Part shown: one piece after another, positions 1 to 6,611 of the stretch
Layout of the letters: each line of letters begins with the position of its first letter
How positions within the stretch are numbered: the stretch's first letter is position 1
Program-made: the position numbers and the translations under genes
Notes under the pieces: generated by a model
Databases searched by the model: none
Seen by the model: the letters and a program-made list of their open reading frames with translations, nothing else
Told to the model about the DNA's origin: nothing
Assembly: GCA_033720955.1 (NCBI GenBank)
Contig: JAWWBN010000041.1
Coordinates: 1 to 21,302, forward strand
DNA from: JAWWBN01 sp033720955
Lineage (GTDB): Bacteria; Acidobacteriota; Thermoanaerobaculia; Multivoradales; JAHEKO01
Direction: 5' to 3'
Length of the DNA stretch: 21,302 nt

Positions 1-948
1 CACCCGGGCCAGCCAGTCGTAGCTGGCGAACTCCTGGCCCTTCTGGGCCACCGTGCGCCGGTTGAGCTCCGCCATGAGCTCGAAGGTCTCCTCGACCCCT
101 GCCGGGTCGTCTACCTTGATTCCGGCGCGAGCCGCTCCCAGGTAGGCGCTGGGTTGGCCGGTCAGGGCCAGCGAGCCGCCCGCCTGGACGCCCATCGCCG
201 CCGCCGCCGCCAGCACCCAGGCGGCGGCCGCCGACCAGCCCCGCTCGCGCAGCAGCCGGAAGACCAGGGGCAGCCCCAGGGCGGCCAGCATGGGCTTGTT
301 GTAGACCGCCACCGCCAGCCCGGCGGCGGAGAGCGACCACCGCAACCAGGGGCTGCAGAGGAAGCGCGCGAGCCGGCCGGCGCGAGGAGCCCTCTCCGCC
401 GGCTCCGGGCGGTGGAAGACGAGGTAGTAGGCGACGGCCACCCCGAACATGTTGAGGATCTCCGGCTGCAGCCAGAAGACGTAGACGAAGGCCGGGCTGA
501 GCAGGAAGAAGCAGCCGGCGAAGATCGCCGCCGTCGGCCCCGGGTTGAAGCGCGCCAGGTAGCGCGCTCCCATCCAGATCATCGCCAGTAGCAGGAGCAT
601 GTTGAGGAAGACCATGCCGCGCGCCTCGAAGAGACCCACCAAGGGGGCGGCGAGGAGCGAGATCAGGTAGGGCTTGCCGAAGTAGGCCGTCTGCCAGCCG
701 TCCCGCGACATCAGGATCAGGTTCTCGATGGGCAGGTACGGGTAGGCGTCCACCAGGCGGCGGATGTCGCCCTCGTCGCAGACCAGGTCGCCGTCCTCCA
801 CCAGGCTGAGCGCCGCCAGGTAGTAGGCGGGCTCGTCCGCCTTGAGGACGGGAGGCATGCCGGGCCGGCCCACTGTCAGCGGCAGCAGGAGGAGCACCAC
901 GCCGGCGCAGAGGGCGATCAGCAGGACGGGTCGGCTGCTTCGCGTCAT
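1..948 (-). CDS. GT-C/PMT-like membrane glycosyltransferase, N-terminal part (cut by window edge)
   Basis: The reverse strand is open for 316 codons from an ATG at 948 to the left edge with no stop, so the C-terminus lies outside the window. The product is a polytopic membrane protein. A first TM lies at about residues 8-26, followed by an extracytoplasmic loop with an Asp-Glu pair (KADEPAYY, D38-E39) and a GKPYLISLLAAPL segment. Further hydrophobic stretches lie at about 95-108, 112-131, 138-160, 164-178, 206-225 and 240-255. An early acidic pair in loop 1 and a GKP-x-L helix start are typical of GT39/PMT-like GT-C transferases, which move sugar from a polyprenyl-phosphate donor on the outer face of the membrane. 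Family membership is inferred; the substrate is unknown. There is no clear Shine-Dalgarno before the ATG. A 28-codon open frame overlaps the start by four bases. Confidence 0.75.
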   Translation of the reverse strand, partial: MTRSSRPVLLIALCAGVVLLLLPLTVGRPGMPPVLKADEPAYYLAALSLVEDGDLVCDEGDIRRLVDAYPYLPIENLILMSRDGWQTAYFGKPYLISLLAAPLVGLFEARGMVFLNMLLLLAMIWMGARYLARFNPGPTAAIFAGCFFLLSPAFVYVFWLQPEILNMFGVAVAYYLVFHRPEPAERAPRAGRLARFLCSPWLRWSLSAAGLAVAVYNKPMLAALGLPLVFRLLRERGWSAAAAWVLAAAAAMGVQAGGSLALTGQPSAYLGAARAGIKVDDPAGVEETFELMAELNRRTVAQKGQEFASYDWLARV

Positions 949-1031
949 CGGCGAGCCACCGGCATCCCGGCGACGCGGTCCTCCAGCCCACGAAGCTCGA
1001 GGTCGGCGAGGAGGTGGTCCGGGTCGAACAT
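945..1031 (-). CDS. possible 28-residue ORF coupled to the glycosyltransferase
   Basis: An ATG at 1031 opens a 28-codon frame (begins MFDPDHLL, ends PVARR) whose TGA overlaps the glycosyltransferase ATG in an ATGA arrangement. Third codon positions are mostly G or C, as in real genes here, although chance frames in this DNA can look the same. A TAAGCT hexamer at 1052-1057, about 20 bases upstream of the ATG, could be a -10 element. It may be a leader peptide, a gene remnant, or chance. No family is recognised. Confidence 0.3.
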   Translation of the reverse strand: MFDPDHLLADLELRGLEDRVAGMPVARR

Positions 1032-1106
1032 GGGCAGCGCGGGCGGAGACGAGCTTATCCCGCGAAGCCGGATCGACGGCCACCCGTCGGGACGCCCGGA
1101 AGCCTG

Positions 1107-1135
1107 TTAACGCCTCCCGGCCCCCGGCGTAGTAG
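1107..1135 (+). promoter_or_regulatory. candidate sigma70-type promoter for the membrane protein/ECF operon
   Basis: TTAACG (1107-1112) and TAGTAG (1130-1135) are separated by 17 bases in an otherwise very GC-rich stretch. They lie about 57 bases upstream of the ATG at 1193. The -35 matches four of six consensus bases, and the -10 is weak. An overlapping TAGCGA could be used instead. Confidence 0.35.
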
Positions 1136-1192
1136 CGAGTGGGACAACACGGGGGACCCTTCCGCCCCCTCTACCGGATCAAGGAGACAGAG

Positions 1193-1672
1193 ATGGACGC
1201 AGTAGCCCCGATGGTCGTCGTCGTCGGAATGATCGTGGCGGTCGGCTGGGTCATCCGCAGCTTCCTCGCCAACCGCAGGGACGTCAAGCTGTACGAGATG
1301 CGCAACGCCATGCAGAACCGGATTCTCGACAAGTTCGACTCCACGCCGGAGCTGCTGAACTTCCTCGAGAGCCCGGCCGGGCAGCGCTTCGCGGCCGCCA
1401 CGGTGACCGAGAAGGTGGCGTACCACAAGCGGATCCTGGGCTCGGTGCAGATCGGCATCATCATGATGGTCCTGGGGGTTGCGCTGCTCAGCCTCGCCGA
1501 CCACCTGCGCGACGCCGAGGAGGCCTTCCTTTTCCTGGGCACTCTCGGCGGCGCCCTGGGTCTCGGCTTCCTGCTGGCCGCGGTCGCCGCCTACCTGCTC
1601 TCCAGGAAGTGGGGGCTCATCAACGGGAACGGCGAGAGCGGGCACGGCGCGACGGAGCTTCCGGTAGATTGA
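1193..1672 (+). CDS. small three-TM membrane protein preceding an ECF sigma factor
   Basis: The product has 159 residues. The start is fixed by an AGGAG Shine-Dalgarno at 1182-1186, six bases before ATG 1193. Predicted membrane segments lie at about residues 6-25, 83-103 and 112-136. Between TM1 and TM2 is a charged cytoplasmic-type region of about 55 residues (LYEMRNAMQNRILDKF), and the tail is short and hydrophilic. I do not recognise a named family. It resembles the small membrane proteins often encoded beside ECF sigma/anti-sigma pairs in high-GC bacteria, so it may sense or transmit an envelope signal. Its stop lies 29 bases before the most likely sigma start, suggesting one transcript for genes 1193-2720. 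Function is inference from context only. Confidence 0.8.
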   Translation: MDAVAPMVVVVGMIVAVGWVIRSFLANRRDVKLYEMRNAMQNRILDKFDSTPELLNFLESPAGQRFAAATVTEKVAYHKRILGSVQIGIIMMVLGVALLSLADHLRDAEEAFLFLGTLGGALGLGFLLAAVAAYLLSRKWGLINGNGESGHGATELPVD

Positions 1673-1701
1673 CGGTAGCCGCCGTGATCCCCGCGTCGCG
1701 C

Positions 1702-2253
1702 ATGGCGATCGGCGGCCCCGCGCCGTCGCTCGCCGCGGCGGCGCCTGTGCGCCCGGTCATGGACGAGCGGCGTTTCGAGGCCTTCTACGAATCCACCTCG
1801 CGCCGCCTGTGGTCCTACCTGGTCCGCGCCTCGGGCAGCGCCAGCGTCGCCGACGACCTGCTGCAGGAGTCGTACTACCGTCTGCTCAAGGCCGACTTCA
1901 CCGCCGAGAGCGACGAGCACCGCAAGAACTACCTCTATCGGATCGCCACCAACCTGCTCCGGGACCGCTACCGCCGCCGCCGGAGCCTGCGGCCGGTGGA
2001 GGAGAGCGACGCCGTGGCCGACCCCTCGCCCTCGATGGGCCTGGCCGACGACCTGGGCCGCATGATGCGACGCCTGTCGCCGCGCGACCGCCAGATCCTC
2101 TGGCTGGCCCACGTCGAGGGGTTCCGGCACCGCGAGATCGCCGGGATCCTCGGGGTCAAGGAGGGCAGCGTGCGGCTGATGCTCTTCCGGGCCCGCAAGC
2201 GGCTGGCGAAACGCCTGGAGGAGAGCGGCTGGCAGCCGGAGGAGTCGCGATGA
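1702..2253 (+). CDS. ECF-family RNA polymerase sigma factor
   Basis: With the ATG at 1702 the product has 183 residues. ATG 1759 (MDERRFEAFYE) would begin exactly where ECF homologues usually begin, and GTG 1684 is also in frame. None has a good Shine-Dalgarno, so the start is uncertain. Region sigma2 is at about residues 23-90 (FEAFYESTSRRLWSYL, ADDLLQESYYRLLK, core-binding and -10 recognition). Region sigma4 is at about 123-172 (LSPRDRQILWL, REIAGILGVKEGSVRLMLFRARKRL), a helix-turn-helix that reads the -35. There is no sigma3 or sigma1.1, as expected for ECF factors. The next gene overlaps by four bases (ATGA) and encodes the cognate anti-sigma factor. The regulon is unknown; the family assignment is firm. 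Confidence 0.92.
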   Translation: MAIGGPAPSLAAAAPVRPVMDERRFEAFYESTSRRLWSYLVRASGSASVADDLLQESYYRLLKADFTAESDEHRKNYLYRIATNLLRDRYRRRRSLRPVEESDAVADPSPSMGLADDLGRMMRRLSPRDRQILWLAHVEGFRHREIAGILGVKEGSVRLMLFRARKRLAKRLEESGWQPEESR

Positions 2254-2720
2254 GGAAGAGCTGCGCCTGGGAGGAGAGAGTTCTCGCCGCGGTCGTCGGA
2301 GGCGCGCGCGACCCGGAGGTCGAGGTCCACAAGAGCGCCTGCGCGGTCTGCCGTGACGCCGCCCGGGCAGCCCTCTTTCTGGCCGAGGCAGGTCGCGAGA
2401 CGCGCCGGCGGGCGCACCCGCCGACTGCGGGGCGGATCTACCGGGAGGCGCTGCGCCGTCGCCGGGAGGAGAGGGCTCGGCGGGCCACCCGGATCCTGCG
2501 TCTCGCCCAGGCGGGAGCGGTGGTGGCGTCGTTGGTCGCGGCCCCGGCTCTGGCGGCGGTGGGCTGGGAGTCGCTGTGGCAGTGGGTCGCGGGCCTCGGC
2601 CGGTCGGCGCCCGATTCGCTGGCGACCGGCCTCCAGGCCGGCGGCACCCTGCTGGCCCTGGCCGGAGGCGCGGCGACCGTGATGCTCTACGGGCTGTACG
2701 CCCGCTGGGCCACCTCGTAG
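2250..2720 (+). CDS. zinc-motif membrane anti-sigma factor (ZAS type)
   Basis: The product has 156 residues. The ATG at 2250 overlaps the sigma-factor TGA, so translation is probably coupled. Near the N-terminus it carries H27-x3-C31-x2-C34 (HKSACAVC), the zinc-binding signature of ZAS anti-sigma domains that clamp the partner ECF factor. A basic linker (about 51-80, rich in Arg) is followed by two hydrophobic segments at about 84-104 and 129-149. The factor would therefore be tethered to the cytoplasmic membrane with almost no periplasmic domain. The lack of a sizeable extracytoplasmic sensor suggests signal input through another protein, possibly the three-TM protein at the head of the operon. 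That link is inference. Overall identification rests on motif, order and coupling. Confidence 0.8.
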   Translation: MRKSCAWEERVLAAVVGGARDPEVEVHKSACAVCRDAARAALFLAEAGRETRRRAHPPTAGRIYREALRRRREERARRATRILRLAQAGAVVASLVAAPALAAVGWESLWQWVAGLGRSAPDSLATGLQAGGTLLALAGGAATVMLYGLYARWATS

Positions 2721-2721
2721 C

Positions 2722-2758
2722 GAGCGCGGCGCGGAGACGCCGGCCCTACTGCGCGCTC
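2722..2758. terminator. weak candidate bidirectional terminator between converging genes
   Basis: GAGCGCG (2722-2728) and CGCGCTC (2752-2758) are exact inverted copies. A smaller CGGCG/CGCCG stem overlaps them. They sit between the converging stops of the anti-sigma gene (2720) and the DUF3313 gene (2746). There is no T-tract, and the right arm enters the DUF3313 coding end, so this is tentative. Confidence 0.25.
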
Positions 2759-3432
2759 TTCTCGTCCAGCTCCTGTAGCCGGCCGTAGAGGCCGCGCGCC
2801 CACCGGGTCAGGGCCCGGTCGAGCTCGGCCCGGTTGGTGGCCCGGTTGGTCCAGCGCAGGTCCTGGACCGGCTGGCGGGCCTCGACGCGCTCCACCACCC
2901 TCGCCAGCAGGGTGCCCGTGGCCGCGTCGTGGAGGTCCAGCACCAGGGTCGCCTCTCCCGTTGTGCTGGCGAAGGTCCGGCTGCGGCTGGCGGTGGGCAC
3001 GTCCGGCGCGGTGACGTCCAGGTCCACGATGGAGGCGCGCAGCTCGAGCGCGCCGGCCCGCGGCTCCGTGACCACCTCGAAGCCGCCCTCTCCGGAGAGC
3101 TCGCGCGGGAAGATCTTCAGGTAGGAGTCGGCCACCCCCTCCTCGATGCGCTCGGCGTCGCGCTGGGTGACCCGGTGGACGCTCACCCGGTTGTGGTCGC
3201 GCAGCCAGCCGTCGCGGAGCGAGACCGTGGGGGGTGCGACGAGCACTTGGTGATACGCCCCCAGCTCGGCTCCCGGCCGCACCCAGGCGGTGACGCCCCG
3301 CTCGACGGGAACCGGGCGCAGGCCCTCCGGCGCCGAGTCGGCGAGACCGGTGCCCGCGCTCCCCGTGGCGCAGCCCGTCGCGAGGGCGGCGAGCAGAAGA
3401 AGGACGGCGTGGGCTCTGGGAGATGCGTTCAT
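2746..3432 (-). CDS. DUF3313-like lipoprotein
   Basis: The product has 228 residues. The start at 3432 is supported by a strong AGGAGG Shine-Dalgarno just upstream on the minus strand. The N-terminus is a lipoprotein signal: hydrophobic residues 9-18, then a lipobox ending ALATGC with the lipidated Cys at 21. The mature part fits the DUF3313 pattern. It has a tyrosine-containing 'AYHQVLVAPPTVSL' strand, a helical stretch (residues about 95-120, AERIEEGVADSYLKIF), a segment deriving 'GALELRASIVDLD', and a final part describing strand pairs (EATLVLDLHDAATGTLLARVVERVEA). It is predicted to be anchored to a membrane leaflet; its molecular role is unknown. It is divergently transcribed from the DUF4331 gene, with 162 bases between the two starts. 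Confidence 0.78.
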   Translation of the reverse strand: MNASPRAHAVLLLLAALATGCATGSAGTGLADSAPEGLRPVPVERGVTAWVRPGAELGAYHQVLVAPPTVSLRDGWLRDHNRVSVHRVTQRDAERIEEGVADSYLKIFPRELSGEGGFEVVTEPRAGALELRASIVDLDVTAPDVPTASRSRTFASTTGEATLVLDLHDAATGTLLARVVERVEARQPVQDLRWTNRATNRAELDRALTRWARGLYGRLQELDEKSAQ

Positions 3433-3594
3433 CGGCTTCCTCCTGGAGGCGTGCGGTCGCTCACGTCTCTTGAGAACCACCGGGAGCGGCGCGGGATTCC
3501 GGGGGTCGGGGCTCGAGAGCCATCCGTCCGGCGGAGGTCTCCGAAGGACAAGGTGAGCGCGATCCGAACCAACGACCCCCAAGGAGGGATTTCT
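3433..3594. promoter_or_regulatory. divergent intergenic region between DUF3313 and DUF4331 genes
   Basis: These 162 bases must carry promoters for both genes. On the minus strand, GGAATC (within 3494-3500) is followed after 17 bases by GTTCTC (3472-3477), loosely resembling ECF-type GGAA/GTT promoters and well placed for the DUF3313 start. For DUF4331 only the Shine-Dalgarno AAGGAGGG (3581-3588), seven to eight bases before ATG 3595, is convincing. No clear housekeeping -10 was found on either strand. Confidence 0.35.
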
Positions 3595-5055
3595 ATGCGC
3601 ACCCAGCGACGACCCGTCACCTGTCTTCTTCTCGCCGCCGCGGCGGTGAGCGGGGCCGCCCTGGCCTCCAGCCACCGCGAGGCGCCGGCGATCTCGCGGA
3701 ACCCGCAGGTGGACGCCACCGACTTCTACATGTTCCGCAGCTACGAGCCCGGCCGGGAGGGTTTCGTGACCTTCGTGGCCAACTACAACCCGCTGCAGGA
3801 CGCCTACGGCGGCCCCAACTACTTCGCCCTCGACCCCGACGGCGTCTACAAGATCAACGTCGACAACACCGGCGACGGCGAGGCCAACCTGACCTTCGAG
3901 CTCCGCTTCGACAACGCTCTCCAGAACATCGCCATCCCCGTGGGCACCGAGACGGTGGCCATTCCGCTGCGCAACGCCGGCCAGGTCTTCGCCGCCGATC
4001 CCGCCACCCGGGACAACCTGAACGTCCGCGAGAGCTACACCGTGCGCATCGTGCGCACCACCCCCGGCGGCGCCAGCGGCCAGGGCTTTCTCCGCAACGC
4101 CGCCGACGGCGCCATCCGCTTCGGCAAGCCCAACGACTACTTCGGCACCAAGTCGTTTCCCGACTACGAGGCGTACGCCGCGAGCTTCGTCCACAACGTA
4201 CAGATCCCCGGCTGCGGCGACGGCCGCGTCTTCGTGGGCCAGCGGAAGGACTCCTTCGCCATCTCCCTGGGCGAGGTCTTCGACCTGGTCAACATCGCCA
4301 ACCCGGTGGGCGCCGCCAACGCCGAGACGGACGACCTGGCGGACAAGAACGTCACCGCCATCGCGCTGGAGGTGCCCATCGACTGCCTGACCGCCGGCTC
4401 CACCGACGTCATCGGCGCCTGGACCACCAGCGAGCTGCCCCGCACCCGCAGCCTGCGCAGGCGGCCCAGCTTCGAGAGCCCGGAGAAGACGTCGAGCAGC
4501 ACCCGCCAGGTGTCGCGGCTCGGCATGCCGCTGGTCAACGAGGTGGTGATCGGTCTCAAGGACAAGAACCGCTTCAACGCCAGCCGGCCCGCCGACGATC
4601 TGCAGTTCGCCACCTACGTCACCAACCCGGCCCTGCCCGAGCTGCTGGAGATCCTCTTCGGCGTCGAGGCGCCCGACAACTTCCCGCGCCAGGACCTGCT
4701 GGTCACCTTCGTCACCGGCATCCCCGGGGTCAACGAGTTCGGGTTCGGCGAGATGCAGCGGCTCAACGTCACCATCCCGCCCACGCCGCGCAACCGCCAG
4801 GAGAGCCTGGGTGCCCTCGCGGGCGACCTGGCCGGCTTCCCCAACGGCCGCCGTCCGGGGGACGACATCGTGGACGCGACCCTGCGGGTGGCCATGGGCG
4901 CCCTCTGCCACGCCTTCCCCGGCGCCTTCTGCACTCCGGAGGACGCGCCGGCCGGCGCCCTGTCGTTCACCGACGGCGTCCGGCAGAGCTCGCGTCAGTT
5001 CGACAACGGCTTTCCCTATCTCACCACGCCGCTCCCCGGAGCGCCCAGCAACTGA
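3595..5055 (+). CDS. secreted DUF4331 family protein
   Basis: The product has 486 residues. The start is fixed by AAGGAGGG at 3581-3588. Residues 1-24 form a Sec signal peptide ending ALA, so the mature protein begins SSHREAPAISRNPQVDATDFYMF. That SHREAP...DATDFYMF opening is the hallmark of DUF4331. The remainder is a beta-rich single domain with GGPNYFALDPDGVYKINVDNTGDG and RFGKPNDYFGTKSF segments and NVTAIALEVPIDCL. A late block (GFGEMQRLNVTIPPTPRN, RPGDDIVDATLRVAM) is the usual C-terminal signature. Full length looks intact. The family is extracellular or periplasmic with no established activity. It stands between two ECF sigma/anti-sigma modules, which makes it a reasonable candidate target of one of them. 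A strong hairpin follows the stop. Confidence 0.9.
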   Translation: MRTQRRPVTCLLLAAAAVSGAALASSHREAPAISRNPQVDATDFYMFRSYEPGREGFVTFVANYNPLQDAYGGPNYFALDPDGVYKINVDNTGDGEANLTFELRFDNALQNIAIPVGTETVAIPLRNAGQVFAADPATRDNLNVRESYTVRIVRTTPGGASGQGFLRNAADGAIRFGKPNDYFGTKSFPDYEAYAASFVHNVQIPGCGDGRVFVGQRKDSFAISLGEVFDLVNIANPVGAANAETDDLADKNVTAIALEVPIDCLTAGSTDVIGAWTTSELPRTRSLRRRPSFESPEKTSSSTRQVSRLGMPLVNEVVIGLKDKNRFNASRPADDLQFATYVTNPALPELLEILFGVEAPDNFPRQDLLVTFVTGIPGVNEFGFGEMQRLNVTIPPTPRNRQESLGALAGDLAGFPNGRRPGDDIVDATLRVAMGALCHAFPGAFCTPEDAPAGALSFTDGVRQSSRQFDNGFPYLTTPLPGAPSN

Positions 5056-5069
5056 GGCCGGTCCGAGAC

Positions 5070-5097
5070 GCGGCGGTCCGGACCTCCGGGCCGCCGC
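5070..5097 (+). terminator. GC-rich hairpin after the DUF4331 gene
   Basis: A 12-base-pair stem (arms 5070-5081 and 5086-5097, all pairs Watson-Crick except one T-G) closes a four-base loop, ACCT, starting 15 bases after the DUF4331 stop. No T-run follows. It probably ends or protects the DUF4331 mRNA and insulates the downstream sigma gene. Confidence 0.5.
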
Positions 5098-5163
5098 CTC
5101 GGTCCCCCTCCCGCCAGGCCATGAGCCCGCCCTGCCCACCCGGCTCCAGGACCGCGGGTCGCG

Positions 5164-5193
5164 TTGACTTGGGCCGCTCGACGAGCGTACCTT
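5164..5193 (+). promoter_or_regulatory. sigma70-type promoter for the second ECF operon
   Basis: TTGACT (5164-5169, five of six consensus bases) and TACCTT (5188-5193, TAnnnT) are 18 bases apart. They lie about 75 bases upstream of the chosen sigma ATG at 5269. The promoter occupies the 5' end of the longest possible open frame, which argues that the true start is downstream of it. Confidence 0.5.
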
Positions 5194-5268
5194 TCGGGCG
5201 AGCCGCCCGACGAGCGGTCCGCCCCCGACAGCCCTCCACCGGAGCGGCCGGCGCGGAAGACCCTTCCG

Positions 5269-5835
5269 ATGGATCCGGACCAACTCTACGACGTGCAGTT
5301 GATCGGCCGCATCGAGGCCGGTGATCAGGGCGCCTTCGCGCAGCTCTTCGATCGCCACGGGGCCGTCGTCCTGGGAGTCCTGACCCGGCTGCTGCGCCGG
5401 CGCGAGGAGGCGGAGGAGGTGCTCCAAGAAGCCTTCCTGCAGGCCTGGGAGCAGGCGGGGCGCTACCGCCCCCGCCGCGCCACCCCGCGCGGCTGGCTCC
5501 TGATGATGGCCCGCGCCCGCGCCATCGACCGACTGCGCTCGAGGGAGGCGCGGACGCGGCGCGAGCGGGAGTACCCGGCCCCCGCCGCTGCCGACCCCGA
5601 TGCCCCGGCGGCCCTGGAGGCCGCCGAGCGCGAGAGCACCGTCCGTCAGGCCCTGGGCTCTCTTCCCGACGAGCAGCGCCGGTGCATCGAGCTGGCCTTC
5701 TACGAGGGCCTGACCCACACCGGAATCGCCGAGCGGCTGGAGGAGCCCCTGGGAACCGTCAAGTCCCGCATAGCCCTCGGCATGCGGAAACTGCGTCAGA
5801 ATCTGGCTCCCCTCCATGGGAGGGCGCGCGCATGA
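5269..5835 (+). CDS. ECF-family sigma factor, SigK-like
   Basis: The product has 188 residues from ATG 5269 (MDPDQLYDVQLIGRIEAGD). A GGAAGA sequence eight bases upstream may serve as the ribosome binding site. Sigma2 spans about residues 11-92 (FAQLFDRHGAVVLGVLTRLL, AEEVLQEAFLQAWEQA, PRGWLLMMARARAIDRLRSR). Sigma4 spans about 125-178 (LPDEQRRCIELAFYEGLTHTGIAERLEEPLG split across two helices, then VKSRIALGMRKLR). It is followed with a four-base overlap by an RskA-type anti-sigma factor, the arrangement of the SigK/RskA class. In mycobacteria that class controls secreted antigens. The regulon here is unknown; the nearby DUF4331 gene is a candidate by proximity only. Confidence 0.93.
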   Translation: MDPDQLYDVQLIGRIEAGDQGAFAQLFDRHGAVVLGVLTRLLRRREEAEEVLQEAFLQAWEQAGRYRPRRATPRGWLLMMARARAIDRLRSREARTRREREYPAPAAADPDAPAALEAAERESTVRQALGSLPDEQRRCIELAFYEGLTHTGIAERLEEPLGTVKSRIALGMRKLRQNLAPLHGRARA

Positions 5836-6611
5836 GCACACACGGCGACCTGCTCGACCGGATCCCGGCGTACGCCCTGGGGGCGCTCGACGGAGAGGAG
5901 CTGCGCGAGCTGGAGACCCACCTCGATGCCGGCTGCGCCGAGTGCGACGCCGAGCTCCTGGCCGCGACCGCCGATCTCGAGCGGCTGGCCGAGACGGTGG
6001 AGCCGGTGGAGCCGTCCGAGGTGACCCGCGGCCGGCTGCTCCGCCAGGTGGGCGAAGAGCGTGCGCGCGTCGGGCGGCGCGGCTTCTGGCGCGCGGCGGC
6101 CACCGTGGCGGCGCTGGGGCTGATCGCGCTCGCGGGCTCGCAGCACTTCGCCCTGCGCGGCCAGCTCGCCCAGCTCCAGGCGGACCGCGAGGCGACGTCG
6201 CTGCGGCTGGCCCAGGTTCGCGAGGAGCTCGACGCGGCGCGCGCCGAGGTCCGCAGTCTGCGGCTGGCCGCCAGCATCGTGGGCAGCCCGGGGCGTCGGA
6301 CGGTGCGTCTCGCCGGGCTCGATCCGGCGCCGGAGGCGGCGGGCCAGACCTTCGTGGACCCGGCCGGCGGCCGCGCCGTCTTCTACGCCTCCAACCTGGC
6401 GCCGGCCGAGCCGGGCACCACCTACCAGCTCTGGTTCATCGCCGACGGACGGCCGGTCTCGGCGGGCATCTTCGACGTGGACGAGGAGGGCAGCGCGGTG
6501 GTGCTGGTGGAGAAGACCGTGCCGGCCGACAGCATCGACCTCTGGGCGGTGACCATCGAGCCCGCCGGCGGCGTGCCGCAGCCCACCGGCGCGATGGTGC
6601 TCAAGGGGTAG
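5832..6611 (+). CDS. RskA-type membrane anti-sigma factor
   Basis: The product has 259 residues, and its ATG overlaps the sigma TGA (ATGA). The N-terminal domain holds H30-x4-C35-x2-C38 (HLDAGCAEC), the zinc-site variant of this class, which binds the sigma factor in the cytoplasm. A single TM lies at about 86-106, then a heptad-like coiled coil at about 108-148 (LAQLQADREATSLRLAQV). The extracytoplasmic RskA domain follows (about 158-259) with its typical blocks YQLWFIADGRPVSAG, LWAVTIEPAGG and PTGAMVLKG. By analogy, regulated proteolysis would release the sigma factor. The last 11 bases overlap the converging DNA glycosylase gene, so there is no room for a terminator. Confidence 0.92.
   Translation: MSTHGDLLDRIPAYALGALDGEELRELETHLDAGCAECDAELLAATADLERLAETVEPVEPSEVTRGRLLRQVGEERARVGRRGFWRAAATVAALGLIALAGSQHFALRGQLAQLQADREATSLRLAQVREELDAARAEVRSLRLAASIVGSPGRRTVRLAGLDPAPEAAGQTFVDPAGGRAVFYASNLAPAEPGTTYQLWFIADGRPVSAGIFDVDEEGSAVVLVEKTVPADSIDLWAVTIEPAGGVPQPTGAMVLKG

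Noticed and set aside
2746..5841. Long minus-strand open frame of over 1,000 codons spanning DUF3313, DUF4331 and the second sigma gene
   Set aside because: Only its 3' part (from ATG 3432) encodes the lipoprotein. The rest is antisense to well-supported genes and reads as low-complexity Gly/Arg/Ala/Val sequence, an artefact of GC bias.
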